DNA of 64,000 bases from CAVWSM01 sp963757805 (GTDB lineage: Bacteria > Actinomycetota > Actinomycetes > Jiangellales > Jiangellaceae): positions 62,001-126,000 of the forward strand of contig CAVWSM010000001.1 of assembly GCA_963757805.1 (NCBI GenBank), given 5' to 3'. Position numbers and translations under genes: made by a program. Shown one piece after another: positions 7,537 through 16,947 of the stretch. The stretch's first letter is position 1; every line of letters begins with the position of its first letter. The notes under the pieces are model-generated. The model made no database searches, had not been told where the DNA came from, and was given only the letters and a program-made list of their open reading frames with translations.

Positions 7537-8799
7537 GTGACCGACGTCGTGTCGCCCCGCATGCACCGCACCTACAGCCCCGAGCTCGCGCATCCCGATG
7601 CGGCCAGGTGGCCCGACCTTGCGGAACCTCCAGAGGTGGGGGCGCGGGCGCGGATCGTCCGTACGTTCCTGCGCGCGCAGGCCGCCCGCATCGGTGTGCG
7701 CGTACGGCTGCCCGGCGGCACGACGTGGGGCCGCACTGGTCCGGTGCTCCGCCTGCACCGCCCTGACGAGTTCTTCGCCCGCGTCGGGCGCGATGGTCTG
7801 ATCGGGTTCGGTGAGTCGTACATGCTCGGAGCCTGGGACGCGGACGACCTTGTTGGCGTGCTGCAGCGCTTCGCCGAGCGCGTGCAACGACTCGTGCCCG
7901 CGCCGCTGCACGGGTTGCGTCGGTTGTATGTGAAGCGGCCGCCCGCTCACGAGGCGAACACGATCGAGGGAGCCAAAGCCAACATTCGCCGGCACTACGA
8001 CCTGTCAAACGACCTGTTCACGCTCTTCCTGGACGAGACGATGACCTACTCGTCCGCGCTGTTCGAGCCCGGTGACTCGCTCGCCGATGCTCAATGCCGC
8101 AAGATCGACGCCGTCCTCGACGCGGCCGGTGTCGGCGACGGCACCAGGGTTCTCGAGATCGGCAGCGGCTGGGGTGCGCTGGCTATCCGCGCCGCGCAGC
8201 GCGGGGCCACAGTCACGACGTTGACGCTGTCCTCCGAGCAGCAGACCTTGGCCGAGCAACGGATCGCCACCGCTGGGGTGGCCGACCGGGTGCAGGTGCT
8301 CCTGCAGGACTACCGGCAGGCCACGGGTTCCTACGACGCCGTGGTCAGCGTCGAGATGATCGAGGCCGTCGGCGAGGAATTCTGGCCGGCGTACTTCCAG
8401 GCCATCGAGGATCGGCTCGCGCCCGGTGGCCGCGCAGTCGTGCAGGCGATCACCGAGCCCCACGAGCGCATGCTCGCCACCCGCAACACGTACACGTGGA
8501 TTCAGAAGTACATCTTCCCCGGCGGGCTGCTGCCATCGATCGAGGCGATCAACTCGGTGCTTGCCACCCACCGCGACGGGCTGCGGATCGTGCAGCGGCG
8601 CGAGTTCGGGCTGCACTACGCGCAGACGCTCCAGCAGTGGCGGGGCCGGTTCGTGGAGCGATTGGATGACGTGCTGCGGCTGGGCTTCGACCGCACGTTC
8701 GTACGGATGTGGGAGCTCTACCTTGCCTACTCGGAAGCGGGATTCCGCGCGCGGTACATCAGCGTGTCCCAGCTGACGCTGGCGCGCACTGTCGGCTGA
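7537..8799 (+). CDS. Cyclopropane-fatty-acyl-phospholipid synthase family methyltransferase
   Basis: About 420 residues. An N-terminal lipid-domain region (GLIGFGESYMLGAWDADDL) is followed by the SAM-binding core with the linking segment IRRHYDLSNDLFTLFLD and motif I VLEIGSGWGALA at about residue 205. The later VSVEMIEAVGEEFWPAYF and ISVSQLTLAR match CFA synthases, which transfer a methylene or methyl from SAM to unsaturated acyl chains in the membrane. The GTG at 537 nt past 7000 (7537) is chosen because GAGAGAGG lies just upstream; the open frame extends further 5' without homology. Whether the product is cyclopropane or a methyl-branched lipid cannot be told. Confidence 0.88.
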   Translation: MTDVVSPRMHRTYSPELAHPDAARWPDLAEPPEVGARARIVRTFLRAQAARIGVRVRLPGGTTWGRTGPVLRLHRPDEFFARVGRDGLIGFGESYMLGAWDADDLVGVLQRFAERVQRLVPAPLHGLRRLYVKRPPAHEANTIEGAKANIRRHYDLSNDLFTLFLDETMTYSSALFEPGDSLADAQCRKIDAVLDAAGVGDGTRVLEIGSGWGALAIRAAQRGATVTTLTLSSEQQTLAEQRIATAGVADRVQVLLQDYRQATGSYDAVVSVEMIEAVGEEFWPAYFQAIEDRLAPGGRAVVQAITEPHERMLATRNTYTWIQKYIFPGGLLPSIEAINSVLATHRDGLRIVQRREFGLHYAQTLQQWRGRFVERLDDVLRLGFDRTFVRMWELYLAYSEAGFRARYISVSQLTLARTVG

Positions 8800-8810
8800 G
8801 CGGGCGCGGG

Positions 8811-9305
8811 TCAGCTGGCGAGCTCCCGCTGCAGCGTCGCGACAAGCCCGTCGGCGGCCCGCTCGATAAGGGCGAGTACGTCGTCGAAGCCGGCCTGCCC
8901 GCCGTAGTAGGGGTCGGGTACGTCCAGCGTGCCGGCGTCGAGCGCCGCATCGTCGTAGGCGCGGAACATCTGCAGCTTGCTCGCCGAGTCGTCGTCCGGC
9001 GCGAGCGCGTTGAGGTCGGCGAAGATGTCGCGGTCGAGGACGAGCACGAGGTCATAGTGGGCGAACGACTCCGCGGTGAACTGGCGTGCGACGTGCGACT
9101 CGGCGTCGTAGCCGTGCGTCAGCAGAGTCCGGCGCGCCCGCTCGTCGGCTGGCCCGCCGACGTGCCACGCGCCGGTGCCGGCCGAGTCGACGACCACGAT
9201 GTCTGCGAGATCGGCGGCGGTCACGCGTTGCCGCAGCACTGACTCGGCCATCGGTGACCGGCAGATGTTGCCGAGGCAGACGAAGCAGATGCGCACTGGC
9301 TCCAC
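8811..9305 (-). CDS. Low molecular weight protein-tyrosine phosphatase
   Basis: About 164 residues with the signature P-loop CLGNICRS (C-X5-R) near the N-terminus and the general-acid loop VPDPYYGG near residue 130, both diagnostic of LMW-PTPs. A cytosolic phosphotyrosine or phosphoarginine phosphatase is expected. The GTG at 9305 (VEPVRICFV) is favoured; a second GTG at 9296 would also leave the P-loop intact. It follows the hypothetical gene at 9334 by 28 bp on the same strand, so the two may share a transcript. Confidence 0.9.
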   Translation of the reverse strand: MEPVRICFVCLGNICRSPMAESVLRQRVTAADLADIVVVDSAGTGAWHVGGPADERARRTLLTHGYDAESHVARQFTAESFAHYDLVLVLDRDIFADLNALAPDDDSASKLQMFRAYDDAALDAGTLDVPDPYYGGQAGFDDVLALIERAADGLVATLQRELAS

Positions 9306-9333
9306 TAGCTCAGTATCCGTGGCCAGTGACGCG

Positions 9334-9672
9334 TCAGCGACCACGCGCCAGCTCCCCGACCGCGAGGGCCAGCTCCGTTGCGAGCTCGAAGGAGCGCTCC
9401 TCCGCCGGGTGCGTACGCATCCATAGGCAGATCGTCTGGACGACCGCACCCGCCCATGCCGGGTCACGCCGCAGCGCGGCCCGCACCGAGATGGGGATGG
9501 GCCGCAGCGTCGACACGTCGTACCACTGCCCGTGCACGAAGCCGAGCATGGGCAGACCGCCGCTGTCCTCATAGATCACTTCGTACGAGTCGAGGGCAGG
9601 GTGCGGGTCGCTCGCAGGCCGGCTCTCATGGCGGTAAAGAACAGCTGCCGAGGGCCGCGGGGCCGACATCAT
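9334..9672 (-). CDS. Hypothetical protein
   Basis: About 112 residues from the ATG at 9672, which follows an AAGGAC ribosome-binding-like stretch; the open frame continues to 9750. The sequence (SYEVIYEDSGGLPMLGFVHG, then WYDVSTLRPIPISVRAALRR) has no signal peptide or membrane span and I do not recognise the family. It lies directly upstream of the LMW phosphatase on the same strand and so may be coexpressed. Confidence 0.6.
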   Translation of the reverse strand: MMSAPRPSAAVLYRHESRPASDPHPALDSYEVIYEDSGGLPMLGFVHGQWYDVSTLRPIPISVRAALRRDPAWAGAVVQTICLWMRTHPAEERSFELATELALAVGELARGR

Positions 9673-9846
9673 CTGGACGTGTCCTTGCGGTTGGTCAAGC
9701 ACCGACGGTGGTGGTTCCCGGCCGCGCGCGGCCCCCGTGAACGTGATCACAGCCGGGATGCGTGTCCTACCGTACGACTGTTTGGGCGGTTTGTGGAAGC
9801 CCTACCGGTCTGCCCCGACGGATCCGTTACCTGCCGGTCATAAAGG

Positions 9847-10242
9847 TCAGCTGGGGATCACAATCGAGACCGCCCAGGACACGATGCTCACGATGATTGC
9901 GCCGAGCACGGCGTCCCAGAAGAAGTCCTGCACGTGGAACGCAAGGTCCAGCTGGTCGGACAGCCAGCTCAGGAGGCCGAGCATCAACGCGTTGACGATG
10001 ACCAGGAACAGGCCCAAGGTCAGCACGATCAACGGCAGCGACAGGATCGCCAGGATCGGCTTGATGGCGACATTGATCACGCCGAGGATCGCGCCCACGA
10101 GGAGCGCGGTGCCGACGTTACGAGCCGTCGAGTCGTCGCCGTCGCCCAGCATGATCCCGGGAAGGATGGCCGCCGCCACCCAGAGGGCGACGGCGTTGAC
10201 GATGATTTTGATGACGAATCCCACGGGTGGTGATCGTGGCAT
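9847..10242 (-). CDS. Phage-holin-4-like membrane protein (PF04020 type)
   Basis: About 131 residues with four hydrophobic helices: FVIKIIVNAVALWVAAAILP, ALLVGAILGVINVAIKPIL, LSLPLIVLTLGLFLVIVNAL and a C-terminal AVLGAIIVSIVSWAVSIVI. The NVAIKPIL segment and the spacing match the 'phage holin family' (mycobacterial-type) membrane proteins, which despite the name are chromosomal and of unknown role. The start at 10242 (MPRSPPVGF) is used; a GTG at 10224 is possible. It is not part of a prophage. Confidence 0.78.
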   Translation of the reverse strand: MPRSPPVGFVIKIIVNAVALWVAAAILPGIMLGDGDDSTARNVGTALLVGAILGVINVAIKPILAILSLPLIVLTLGLFLVIVNALMLGLLSWLSDQLDLAFHVQDFFWDAVLGAIIVSIVSWAVSIVIPS

Positions 10243-10277
10243 GCCCGGCCGGTCGCTGGGAATGGGCTCGCGAGGAT

Positions 10278-11259
10278 TTATCCCTTGTGACCGACGCGCG
10301 CGGTCTGCGCAAGCAGGATCGCGCCGATGACCACGAGCCCACCGACGATCTGCACGGGCGCCAGCGACTCGCCGAACCACAGCCAGGCAAGGGCTGCGGC
10401 ACCGACGGGCTCCACCATCGCCAGCGTCCCGACCACGGTGGCGGGCAGGTGCTGCAACGCGACGGTCTCCACACCGAACGGCACCAGCGTGCCCAGCAGA
10501 ACCACCCACACGACGAGCGCCCAGACCGGCGCCGTCACATCTCCGAACACGGTGGTCGAGCCGCCGAGCACCGATGCGTCGAACGTCCACCATGGCCGCA
10601 CGACTGCCCAGAACACCGTTGCCACCGCAAAGCCCCAGAACACCGTGGACAGCGGGTCGCGCTGGCCGACGAGATGCTCGCCGGCAAGGAAGTACGTCGC
10701 GAAGCAGACCGCCGCCAGCAGGCCCATCGCCACTCCGAGGGCGTCGAGCGAGCCGCCGTCCCACACCTGGGCGACCATTGCGAGCCCGACGAGCGAGAGC
10801 CCGAGGGCCGGCCATAGCCGACGCCGTACGGGTTGGCGCTGCACCCCGAACGCCCAGAGCGCGATGAGGACCGGCGCGAGGTATTCGAGCAGCAGCGCGA
10901 TGCCCACCGGCAACCGATCGATGGCTATGAAGTACGTCACCTGGAGCAGGGCGACGCCCACGATGCCGTAGAGCAGGACCACGGGGAGCTCGCGCCGCGA
11001 CAGCCGGAGGGTGTGCAGGCGACCCGGACAGCAGCACGATCAGCAGGAGCACGAGCGCCGTGCCGGTTGACCGCAGCGCGGCCAGGCGGTCTGCGGCCAC
11101 GCCGGCATCCATGACCACCCGGCTCACGCCGGCGTTGACGATGAAGCAGCTGGCGCCGAGCAGGACGAGCGCGTAGCCAGTGCCCGGATGGGCATGCGGC
11201 CGCCGCCCGGTCTCGGGCAGCGGCGTCAGCGCGTCGAGCACGCGACAGACACTAGTCAT
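10278..11259 (-). pseudogene. EamA/DMT family transporter, frameshifted
   Basis: The N-terminal part from the ATG at 11259 (GYALVLLGASCFIVNAGVSR) and the C-terminal part to the stop at 10278 (LLYGIVGVALLQVTYFIAID onward) are in frames one base apart. The switch lies near 11027, where one extra base restores ...LLSG-RLHTLRLSRREL. Joined, they give about 326 residues with ten predicted membrane helices and two EamA repeats, typical of drug/metabolite exporters such as the RhtA type. It is divergent from the aminotransferase gene at 11327. A sequence error is the simplest cause, and the substrate is unknown. Confidence 0.82.
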
Positions 11260-11326
11260 TGGGCGGTGCGCTGCTGACCGGGTTCCACCCGGTGGACGTC
11301 GGCGGGTGTGGGTTACCGTCGCTGGC

Positions 11327-12405
11327 ATGACGACGGGACCCCGCCTTCGCCGCGCGCTCGACCTGCTGCCCGCCTATCGGCCGGGGCGACGCCCGGCGCC
11401 GCGCGCGGACGTCCCGGTCTACAAGATCTCGTCCAACGAGAACCCGTACCCGCCGCTGCCGGGTGTCCTCGAAGCCGCCCTGTCTGCGGCCGGCGTCATG
11501 AACCGCTACCCCGACATGTTCGCGACCGAGCTGTCCGAGGCGATCGCGTCGCGACTGTCGGTGCCGGCCGAGCACGTCGTGTGCGGCACCGGGAGCGTCG
11601 GCGTGCTCGGGCAGATCGTGCATGCGGTGGCGGATCCGGGAGACGAGATCGTTTACGCCTGGCGTTCGTTCGAGGCCTACCCGATCGTTGCCGGGGTGGC
11701 GGGCGCGGCATCCGTACGGGTCCCCGTGACGTCCGACGGGCGGCACGACCTGGACGCGATGGCGGCCGCCGTCACCGACGGACGCGGCTCGTGCTGCTGT
11801 GCACACCGAACAACCCGACCGGTCCCGCACTGCACCGTGACGAGGTCGAGCAGTTCCTGGACTCAGTGCCCGACGACGTGCTGGTCGTGATCGACGAGGC
11901 CTACCGCGAGTTCGTCCGCGACGAGTCCGCCGTCGACGGCATCGACGTCTACCGTGATCGGAGCAACGTGTGCGTGCTGCGCACGTTCTCCAAGGCGTAC
12001 GGGCTCGCCGGCCTCCGCGTCGGCTTCGCTGTTGCGCACAGCGAGGTCGCCGAGGCCCTGCGCAAGACAGCCGTGCCGTTCGGCGTCAACGCGATCGCGC
12101 AGCACGCGGCCATCGAGTCGTTGCGCAGCGAGCCGGCGTTGCTCGAGCGGGTCGAGGCGCTCGTCAAGGAGCGGGCCCGGGTCTGGGAGGCCCTGCGTGC
12201 CCAAGGCTGGGATGTGCCTGTGACGGAGGCCAACTTCGTGTGGCTCGCCTTAGGTGCTCACGCTGACGACTTCGCAGTCGCCTGCGAGGAGTCGGGCGTC
12301 ACCGTGCGGCCGTTCGCTGGCGAGGGCGTACGCGTCACCGTCGCTGAGCCCGAGGCCAACGACGTGTTCCTCCGCGTGGCCGGTGAGTGGCGGTCGCGCA
12401 GCTAG
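11327..12405 (+). pseudogene. hisC: Histidinol-phosphate-type aminotransferase, frameshifted
   Basis: A class-I/II PLP aminotransferase of about 359 residues. The N-terminal part (YKISSNENPYPPLPGVLEAA) is read from the ATG at 11327. From about 11781 the conserved sequence continues with one base missing (TRLVLLCTPNNPTGPAL). Downstream motifs are intact: IDEAYREF, the PLP-lysine segment RTFSKAYGLAGLRVG, and a C-terminal VRPFAGEGVRVTV. This matches HisC and its paralogues, which also accept aromatic amino acids. It stands outside any histidine operon, so an aromatic aminotransferase role is equally possible. Three bases separate it from the convergent anmK stop. Confidence 0.82.
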
Positions 12406-12408
12406 CCG

Positions 12409-13591
12409 TCAGGCCAGCAGGAGCCGCCGCGGGGCCACCCGCGGCGGCTCCGGCAACGCCAGCGGGGCGTTGCCCGGGCTGATCCGGCCGAGCACACGCG
12501 CGGCGCGTGCACCGGTGGCCGGTATGTTGTCCGGGCCGGGCAGCACGCCCGGCAGGCCGTGCCACGTCAGGAAACCGAGCAGCGCAAAGAGATAGGCCTC
12601 CTTCGCGTCGCTCGGCAGGCCACGCTCGTCGGACGTCACGAGCGGCATGGCGCTCAGGCGCCGGCGGAGTGCGGCCATCAGGGCAGGGTTGCGTACGCCG
12701 CCGCCAGAGACGACAACCTCGTCGACGCTGGCGGCCTGCAGCGCGTCCGCGACGGTCATCGCTGTCAGCTCGGTGAGCGTCGCGAGCAGGTCCGGCCCGC
12801 TCACATCAGGCACCTTGTCCAGGGCCGCGTCGAGGTAGTCGCTGTTGAACAGCTCGCGGCCGGTGGACTTGGGTGCCGGCATCGCGAAGAAGGGCTCGGC
12901 GCAGAGTCGGTCGAGCAGGTCCTCCCGGACGACACCAGCGCGCGCCAGCGCCCCATCCAGCGTCGTACGCCAGCTCGCCGCCGGTCACGCGCGTCGCAGC
13001 GAGGTCGAGCAGGCAGTTGGCCGGGCCAGTGTCGAACGCTACGACGGTCGGCCCCGGCGCAACGATCGAAACGTTGGCGATGCCGCCGAGGTTGAGTGCC
13101 GCACGGCGGCCCGAGCCGACAGCGAGCCAGAGCGCGTCGAGCGTGCTCGCCAAAGGGGCGCCCTGCCCGCCGGCCGCCACGTCACGTGACCGCAGATCAG
13201 AGACCACGGGCAGGCCCGTCGCCTCGACGATCCAGGCCGGCTGACCGAGCTGGAGCGTGCCGAGTGCCCTCCCGCCGTCGACCCAATGGAAGACGGTCTG
13301 CCCATGCGAGGCCACGAGGTCAGCGCGCCCACCGGCGAGACCCGCTACCGCGCGGGCCGCTGCTGCAGCAAAGGCCTGCCCGGCCAGGGCGTCGAGCGCG
13401 CAGATCTCGGCGAGGGTGGTGTGCGCCGGCGGGAGGAGGGCCAGCAGCCGTTTCCGCAGCTCGTCCGGCCACGGCTCATGCCGATGGCCGATCGGGCGCA
13501 GCCGGATCTCGTCGTCGTGCAGGGCGAGGTCGGCGACAGCGACGTCGATCGCGTCGGCAGACGTACCCGACTGCAGCCCGACGACGATCAC
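12409..13591 (-). pseudogene. anmK: Anhydro-N-acetylmuramic acid kinase, frameshifted
   Basis: AnmK converts 1,6-anhydro-MurNAc plus ATP to MurNAc-6-phosphate during cell-wall recycling. The N-terminal frame from the GTG at 13591 shows GLQSGTSADAIDVAV, VASHGQTVFHW and ALNLGGIANVS. Near 12960 the reading moves by one base (one extra base) and continues LDGALARAGVVREDL, FNSDYLDAAL and VVSGGGVRNPALM to the stop at 12409. Together about 393 residues, the usual AnmK length. Its GTG overlaps the murQ stop (GTGA), so it is the last gene of the cell-wall sugar operon. The product MurNAc-6-P is the substrate of MurQ. Confidence 0.88.
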
Positions 13592-14532
13592 TGCTGTTCG
13601 ACGGCGAGCGCCTGACGCACCCGGCCATTGGCGGCACGAAGCCTGGCGCGAGCGACGTCGATGTCGACTCCGGTGAGCAGAGTGACAACTGCTGTCTTGA
13701 CCTCGCCGCCAGCGGCGGAGAGCGCGGCGACGGCCTCGTCCTCGCCAACTCCGGTGATCTCGCGGACGATGCGAACCGAGCGTCGGCGCAGCTTGTGGTT
13801 GGTGGCGAGCATGTCAACAAGCCACGGGCCGTAGGTCTTGCCGAGCCGGACCATGGTCGCCGTCGACAGTACGTTGAGTGCGATCTTCTGGGCGGTGCCG
13901 GCCGACAGTCGGGTGGAGCCGGCCACCACCTCCGGGCCGGTGGGCAGCTCGATGGCGATGTCGGCGACCGCGGCGATCGGCGAGCCAGGGTTGTTGACGA
14001 TGGCGACAGTGGGTGCGCCGGTGCGCTTGGCGTGCTCCAGTGCGCCGCGTACGTACGGCGTACGCCCCGACGCGCTGATGCCCACCACAACGTCGACATC
14101 GGTCATGCCCGCATCGGCCAGGTCACGCGCACCCTGCTCGGCGGCATCCTCGACACCCTCGACCGCCGTGCGCAGTGCGCGGTCACCGCCTGCCAGCACG
14201 GCGTGCACGAGGGTTGGCGGGACACCAAAGGTGGGGACGCACTCGGCGGCGTCCAGGGCGGCTAGCCGACCGGGCGTGCCCGCTCCGACGTAGAGCATGC
14301 GGCCACCCACCGCCAACCGTGCTGCTGCAAGCTCGACCGCGGCGGCGAGCTCGGGGGCGGCCGCCTGCAGGAGAGCCGGCACGCCGGCCTCCGACTCCAG
14401 CAGCAGGGTCACCAGCTCGGCCGGCGAACGCTCGTCGAGGTCGGCGAGCTCGCGCCGCGCCTGCTCCGTCGCCAGCCCGTCGATGTTCTCGCCAATCCAC
14501 GCCCAGATGGGCGCTGCGTCGGTCGGGGTCAT
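13588..14532 (-). CDS. murQ: N-acetylmuramic acid 6-phosphate etherase MurQ
   Basis: About 314 residues, cleaving the lactyl ether of MurNAc-6-P to GlcNAc-6-P and D-lactate in the cytoplasm. It has an SIS sugar-isomerase fold: GRMLYVGAGTPGRLAALDAA with the catalytic-region glutamate in DAAECVPTFG, then ISASGRTPYVRGAL, the PTGPEVVAGSTRLSAGTAQK block and a C-terminal helical tail. The AGT-P-GRL loop has proline where serine is usual (AGTSGRL). The ATG at 14532 overlaps the preceding kinase stop (ATGA). The open frame extends 30 nt further, but this overlap fits the operon pattern. The neighbours on both sides are amino-sugar genes. Confidence 0.93.
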   Translation of the reverse strand: MTPTDAAPIWAWIGENIDGLATEQARRELADLDERSPAELVTLLLESEAGVPALLQAAAPELAAAVELAAARLAVGGRMLYVGAGTPGRLAALDAAECVPTFGVPPTLVHAVLAGGDRALRTAVEGVEDAAEQGARDLADAGMTDVDVVVGISASGRTPYVRGALEHAKRTGAPTVAIVNNPGSPIAAVADIAIELPTGPEVVAGSTRLSAGTAQKIALNVLSTATMVRLGKTYGPWLVDMLATNHKLRRRSVRIVREITGVGEDEAVAALSAAGGEVKTAVVTLLTGVDIDVARARLRAANGRVRQALAVEQQ

Positions 14533-15484
14533 GAGGCGTCCATTTCGGTCGATGGGCGCCACCGCCGCACCAGGCTCTCATGCGGAAGTGACGTCATGGT
14601 TGCGAGGAGGGCGGCGCCGGCAAGGGCATCGCCTCGTGCGGGGAGCAGGTCGACAGGCGGGCTGCCCGACGTGACCAGGCGTTGCCAGGCCGACCACAGC
14701 GGCTCGCCGAGGTGCGTCAGGCCTCCGACCACGGCGACCGCAACCGACCCCTCGGCGGCGGTCGCGCGTACCGCCGCACGTGTCGTGGCCGCGAGGGCCG
14801 CGGCGGCGCCGTCGACGATGTCCTGCGGCGATGCGATCGCCGCGGACCGCGCAGCGCACCACGTCGGGGGCGAACGCGGCGATGGTGCGTGCGGCTGCGG
14901 CATCGTCTGCGAGGCGGGCCGGAAGCGCCACCAAGGTCGCCGAAGCGTTTCCGGGCGGCAGCCAACAGCGGCGTGGCTTCGGCGCGACCGTCGTTGGCCC
15001 GCAGGGCGGCGCGGAGCCCGGCCAGCCCGATCCAGGTGCCGCCACCCTCGTCACCGAGCCATGGGCCGGCGCCGTCGACGACGTGCACCGACCCGGTGGC
15101 CGAGACGCCGACGGCCACGGCACCGGTGCCGGCTGCGAGGACGACGCCGGGCGAGCCACCGAGCGCACCTACGTGTGACGTGACGGCGTCGCTGGTTACC
15201 GCGATGGCACAGTCGACGAACGCCCTGCGCAACGCATCGCCGACTTGCGTCGCCTCGAGCGGGGCCGCCAGTGCTCCCGCTGCGCCCACCACGAGATGCG
15301 TCATTGACGGGACGCTCAGCTTGCTGATCGCCGTGCTGATCGAGGTGAACGCGGCCGCTGCGCCCTCGGGCGCTGCCAGCCCAGGCGCGCCGGTCACGTC
15401 GCACTCCTGTTGCCGAGCGCCACCGACCCAGACGGCTGCGCGGCACGACGTCTTGCCGACGTCGACAGTGACGATCGCCGTCAC
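14529..15484 (-). pseudogene. BadF/BadG-type N-acetylglucosamine kinase, two frameshifts
   Basis: An ASKHA-fold sugar kinase of about 317 residues resembling GlcNAc kinases of the BadF/BadG/BcrA/BcrD family. The N-terminus from the GTG at 15484 (TVDVGKTSCRAAVWVGG) gives the phosphate-1 loop; VLAAGTGAVAVGVS and GPWLGDEGGGTWIGL follow. One extra base near 14938 shifts into LVALPARLADDAAAARTI and a second near 14866 into ASPQDIVDGAAAALAA, ending with VAVVGGLTHLGEPL. It would phosphorylate the imported GlcNAc or GlcNAc released by the neighbouring family-3 glycosidase. Its start overlaps that gene's stop by 4 nt, and its stop overlaps the murQ start. Confidence 0.8.
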
Positions 15485-16947
15485 GGCACCAGCGCGTCGG
15501 CCGCCGCGGCCAGGTTGACCCGCCCAGCGCCGAGGGTATGCACGACGTGCTCACCGAGCTGAGCATCCTTGTGCGGCCAGCCTGTGCAGACGACCACCGT
15601 GTCAGGCCGGGCGACGAGTACGGCCCTGAGCAGCGCCACCTGCTCGGTGTCCCGGTGCGGCGCGTCGCAGACGAGGACGAGTCGCCGATCGCCAGCGCCG
15701 CCGACGATGCGCGCGACCCGCTCGGCGCTGTCACCCGTACCTGCTTCGCCCGATGTGGTCGCCGGATCCCGTTCACCGAGTAGATCGGCGAGGCGCACCG
15801 CGTACTTGCCGGCCGCGTGATTGACGTGCGACCGCAGGTCGACAACGTGCGGTGCCTGGTCGAGCCGCACTCGCCCGCGGACCCGCAATGCTGACCTGGC
15901 GAGCTCCCGCCCAAGTGACGGCGCCGGTTCGGGCACCGAGCTCGTGCGTGCCGTTCGCAGCCATGTCACCAGCTGGCCGACGCGGTCGTGCGCCTGCTCC
16001 AGCCGATCAATCGTCAGGGATCCGTCCGTCAGTGCGTCCAGGATCGCGTGCTGCACCTGTGCCAGCTCGGCGCTGTCATCGCGGGGGTTGCCCAGGCAGA
16101 GCAGGTCGGCGCCGGCCGCAAGGGCGCGTACGGCACCGCCACCCAGCCCGACCCCGCCGGAAACTGCACGCATGTCCAGCGCATCTGTGATGACGACACC
16201 ATCGAACCCCAGGTCGTCGCGGAGCAGTTGGTGCAGCGTCGGGCTCAGCGATGCCGGGGCCTCGTCGAGCGCCGGAAACACGACGTGGGCCGACAGCACG
16301 GCTCGCACACCGGTCTCGATGGCGGCGACAAACGGGAGCAGGTCGCGCGTGCGCAGCGTCTGCAGCGAGGCACGGATGATGGGCAGGTCGAGGTGCGAGT
16401 CGGTGTCGGCGTCGCCGTGACCAGGAAAGTGCTTGGCGCACGCCGCGACACCAGCCTCCTGCAATCCCGAGACGAAAGCCGCCGTGTGCCTCGACACCAA
16501 CGCCGGGTCGGCTCCGAAAGATCGCACCCCGATCACCGGGTTGTCAGGGTTGGCGTTGACGTCGACAGTCGGTGCGAGGTCGAGGTCGATGCCTGCTCGG
16601 CGCAGGTCGCCGGCGATCGCCCGGGCGACCTCGCGCGTCGCGTCGACCGAGTCGACAGCGCCGAGGGCGGCGTTGCCGGGGTAGGAGGACCCGACGACGG
16701 CCTCGAGCCGCGTGACGTCTCCGCCCTCCTCGTCGGCAGCGATGAGGGCGTGGTCGCCGGCAGCGTGCAGGTCGGCCGACAGCGCGGCGACCTGCTCCGG
16801 CGACTCGATGTTTCGCGCGAAGTAGACGACACCGGCGAGTCCGGCGGAGAGCTCTTCGGCGAGCCAGTCCGGCACGGCAGAGCCGTGGAAACCGGGCAGC
16901 AGCACACCGTTGACGAGTCGGCGTAGCCCGGGGTCGGACGAGCTCAT
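15481..16947 (-). CDS. Glycoside hydrolase family 3 beta-N-acetylglucosaminidase (NagZ-like)
   Basis: About 488 residues, probably cytoplasmic (no signal peptide), splitting GlcNAc from muropeptide or chito-oligosaccharide. The GH3 barrel is followed by a second domain of about 150 residues. The NagZ-type loop KHFPGHGDADTDSH is at 172-185, carrying the Asp-His acid/base dyad (D183/H185 or near). The likely nucleophile is the Asp of VVITDALDM. LIAADEEGGDVTRL near residue 70 is the sugar-binding block. It overlaps the upstream permease (ATGA at 16947) and the downstream kinase. Being intracellular, it implies that a GlcNAc-MurNAc-type disaccharide is imported intact. Confidence 0.88.
   Translation of the reverse strand: MSSSDPGLRRLVNGVLLPGFHGSAVPDWLAEELSAGLAGVVYFARNIESPEQVAALSADLHAAGDHALIAADEEGGDVTRLEAVVGSSYPGNAALGAVDSVDATREVARAIAGDLRRAGIDLDLAPTVDVNANPDNPVIGVRSFGADPALVSRHTAAFVSGLQEAGVAACAKHFPGHGDADTDSHLDLPIIRASLQTLRTRDLLPFVAAIETGVRAVLSAHVVFPALDEAPASLSPTLHQLLRDDLGFDGVVITDALDMRAVSGGVGLGGGAVRALAAGADLLCLGNPRDDSAELAQVQHAILDALTDGSLTIDRLEQAHDRVGQLVTWLRTARTSSVPEPAPSLGRELARSALRVRGRVRLDQAPHVVDLRSHVNHAAGKYAVRLADLLGERDPATTSGEAGTGDSAERVARIVGGAGDRRLVLVCDAPHRDTEQVALLRAVLVARPDTVVVCTGWPHKDAQLGEHVVHTLGAGRVNLAAAADALVP

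Noticed and set aside
9847..10242. Holin-like gene considered as evidence of a prophage
   Set aside because: This family (PF04020 type) is chromosomal in many actinobacteria and there are no phage structural, lysis or integrase genes nearby.
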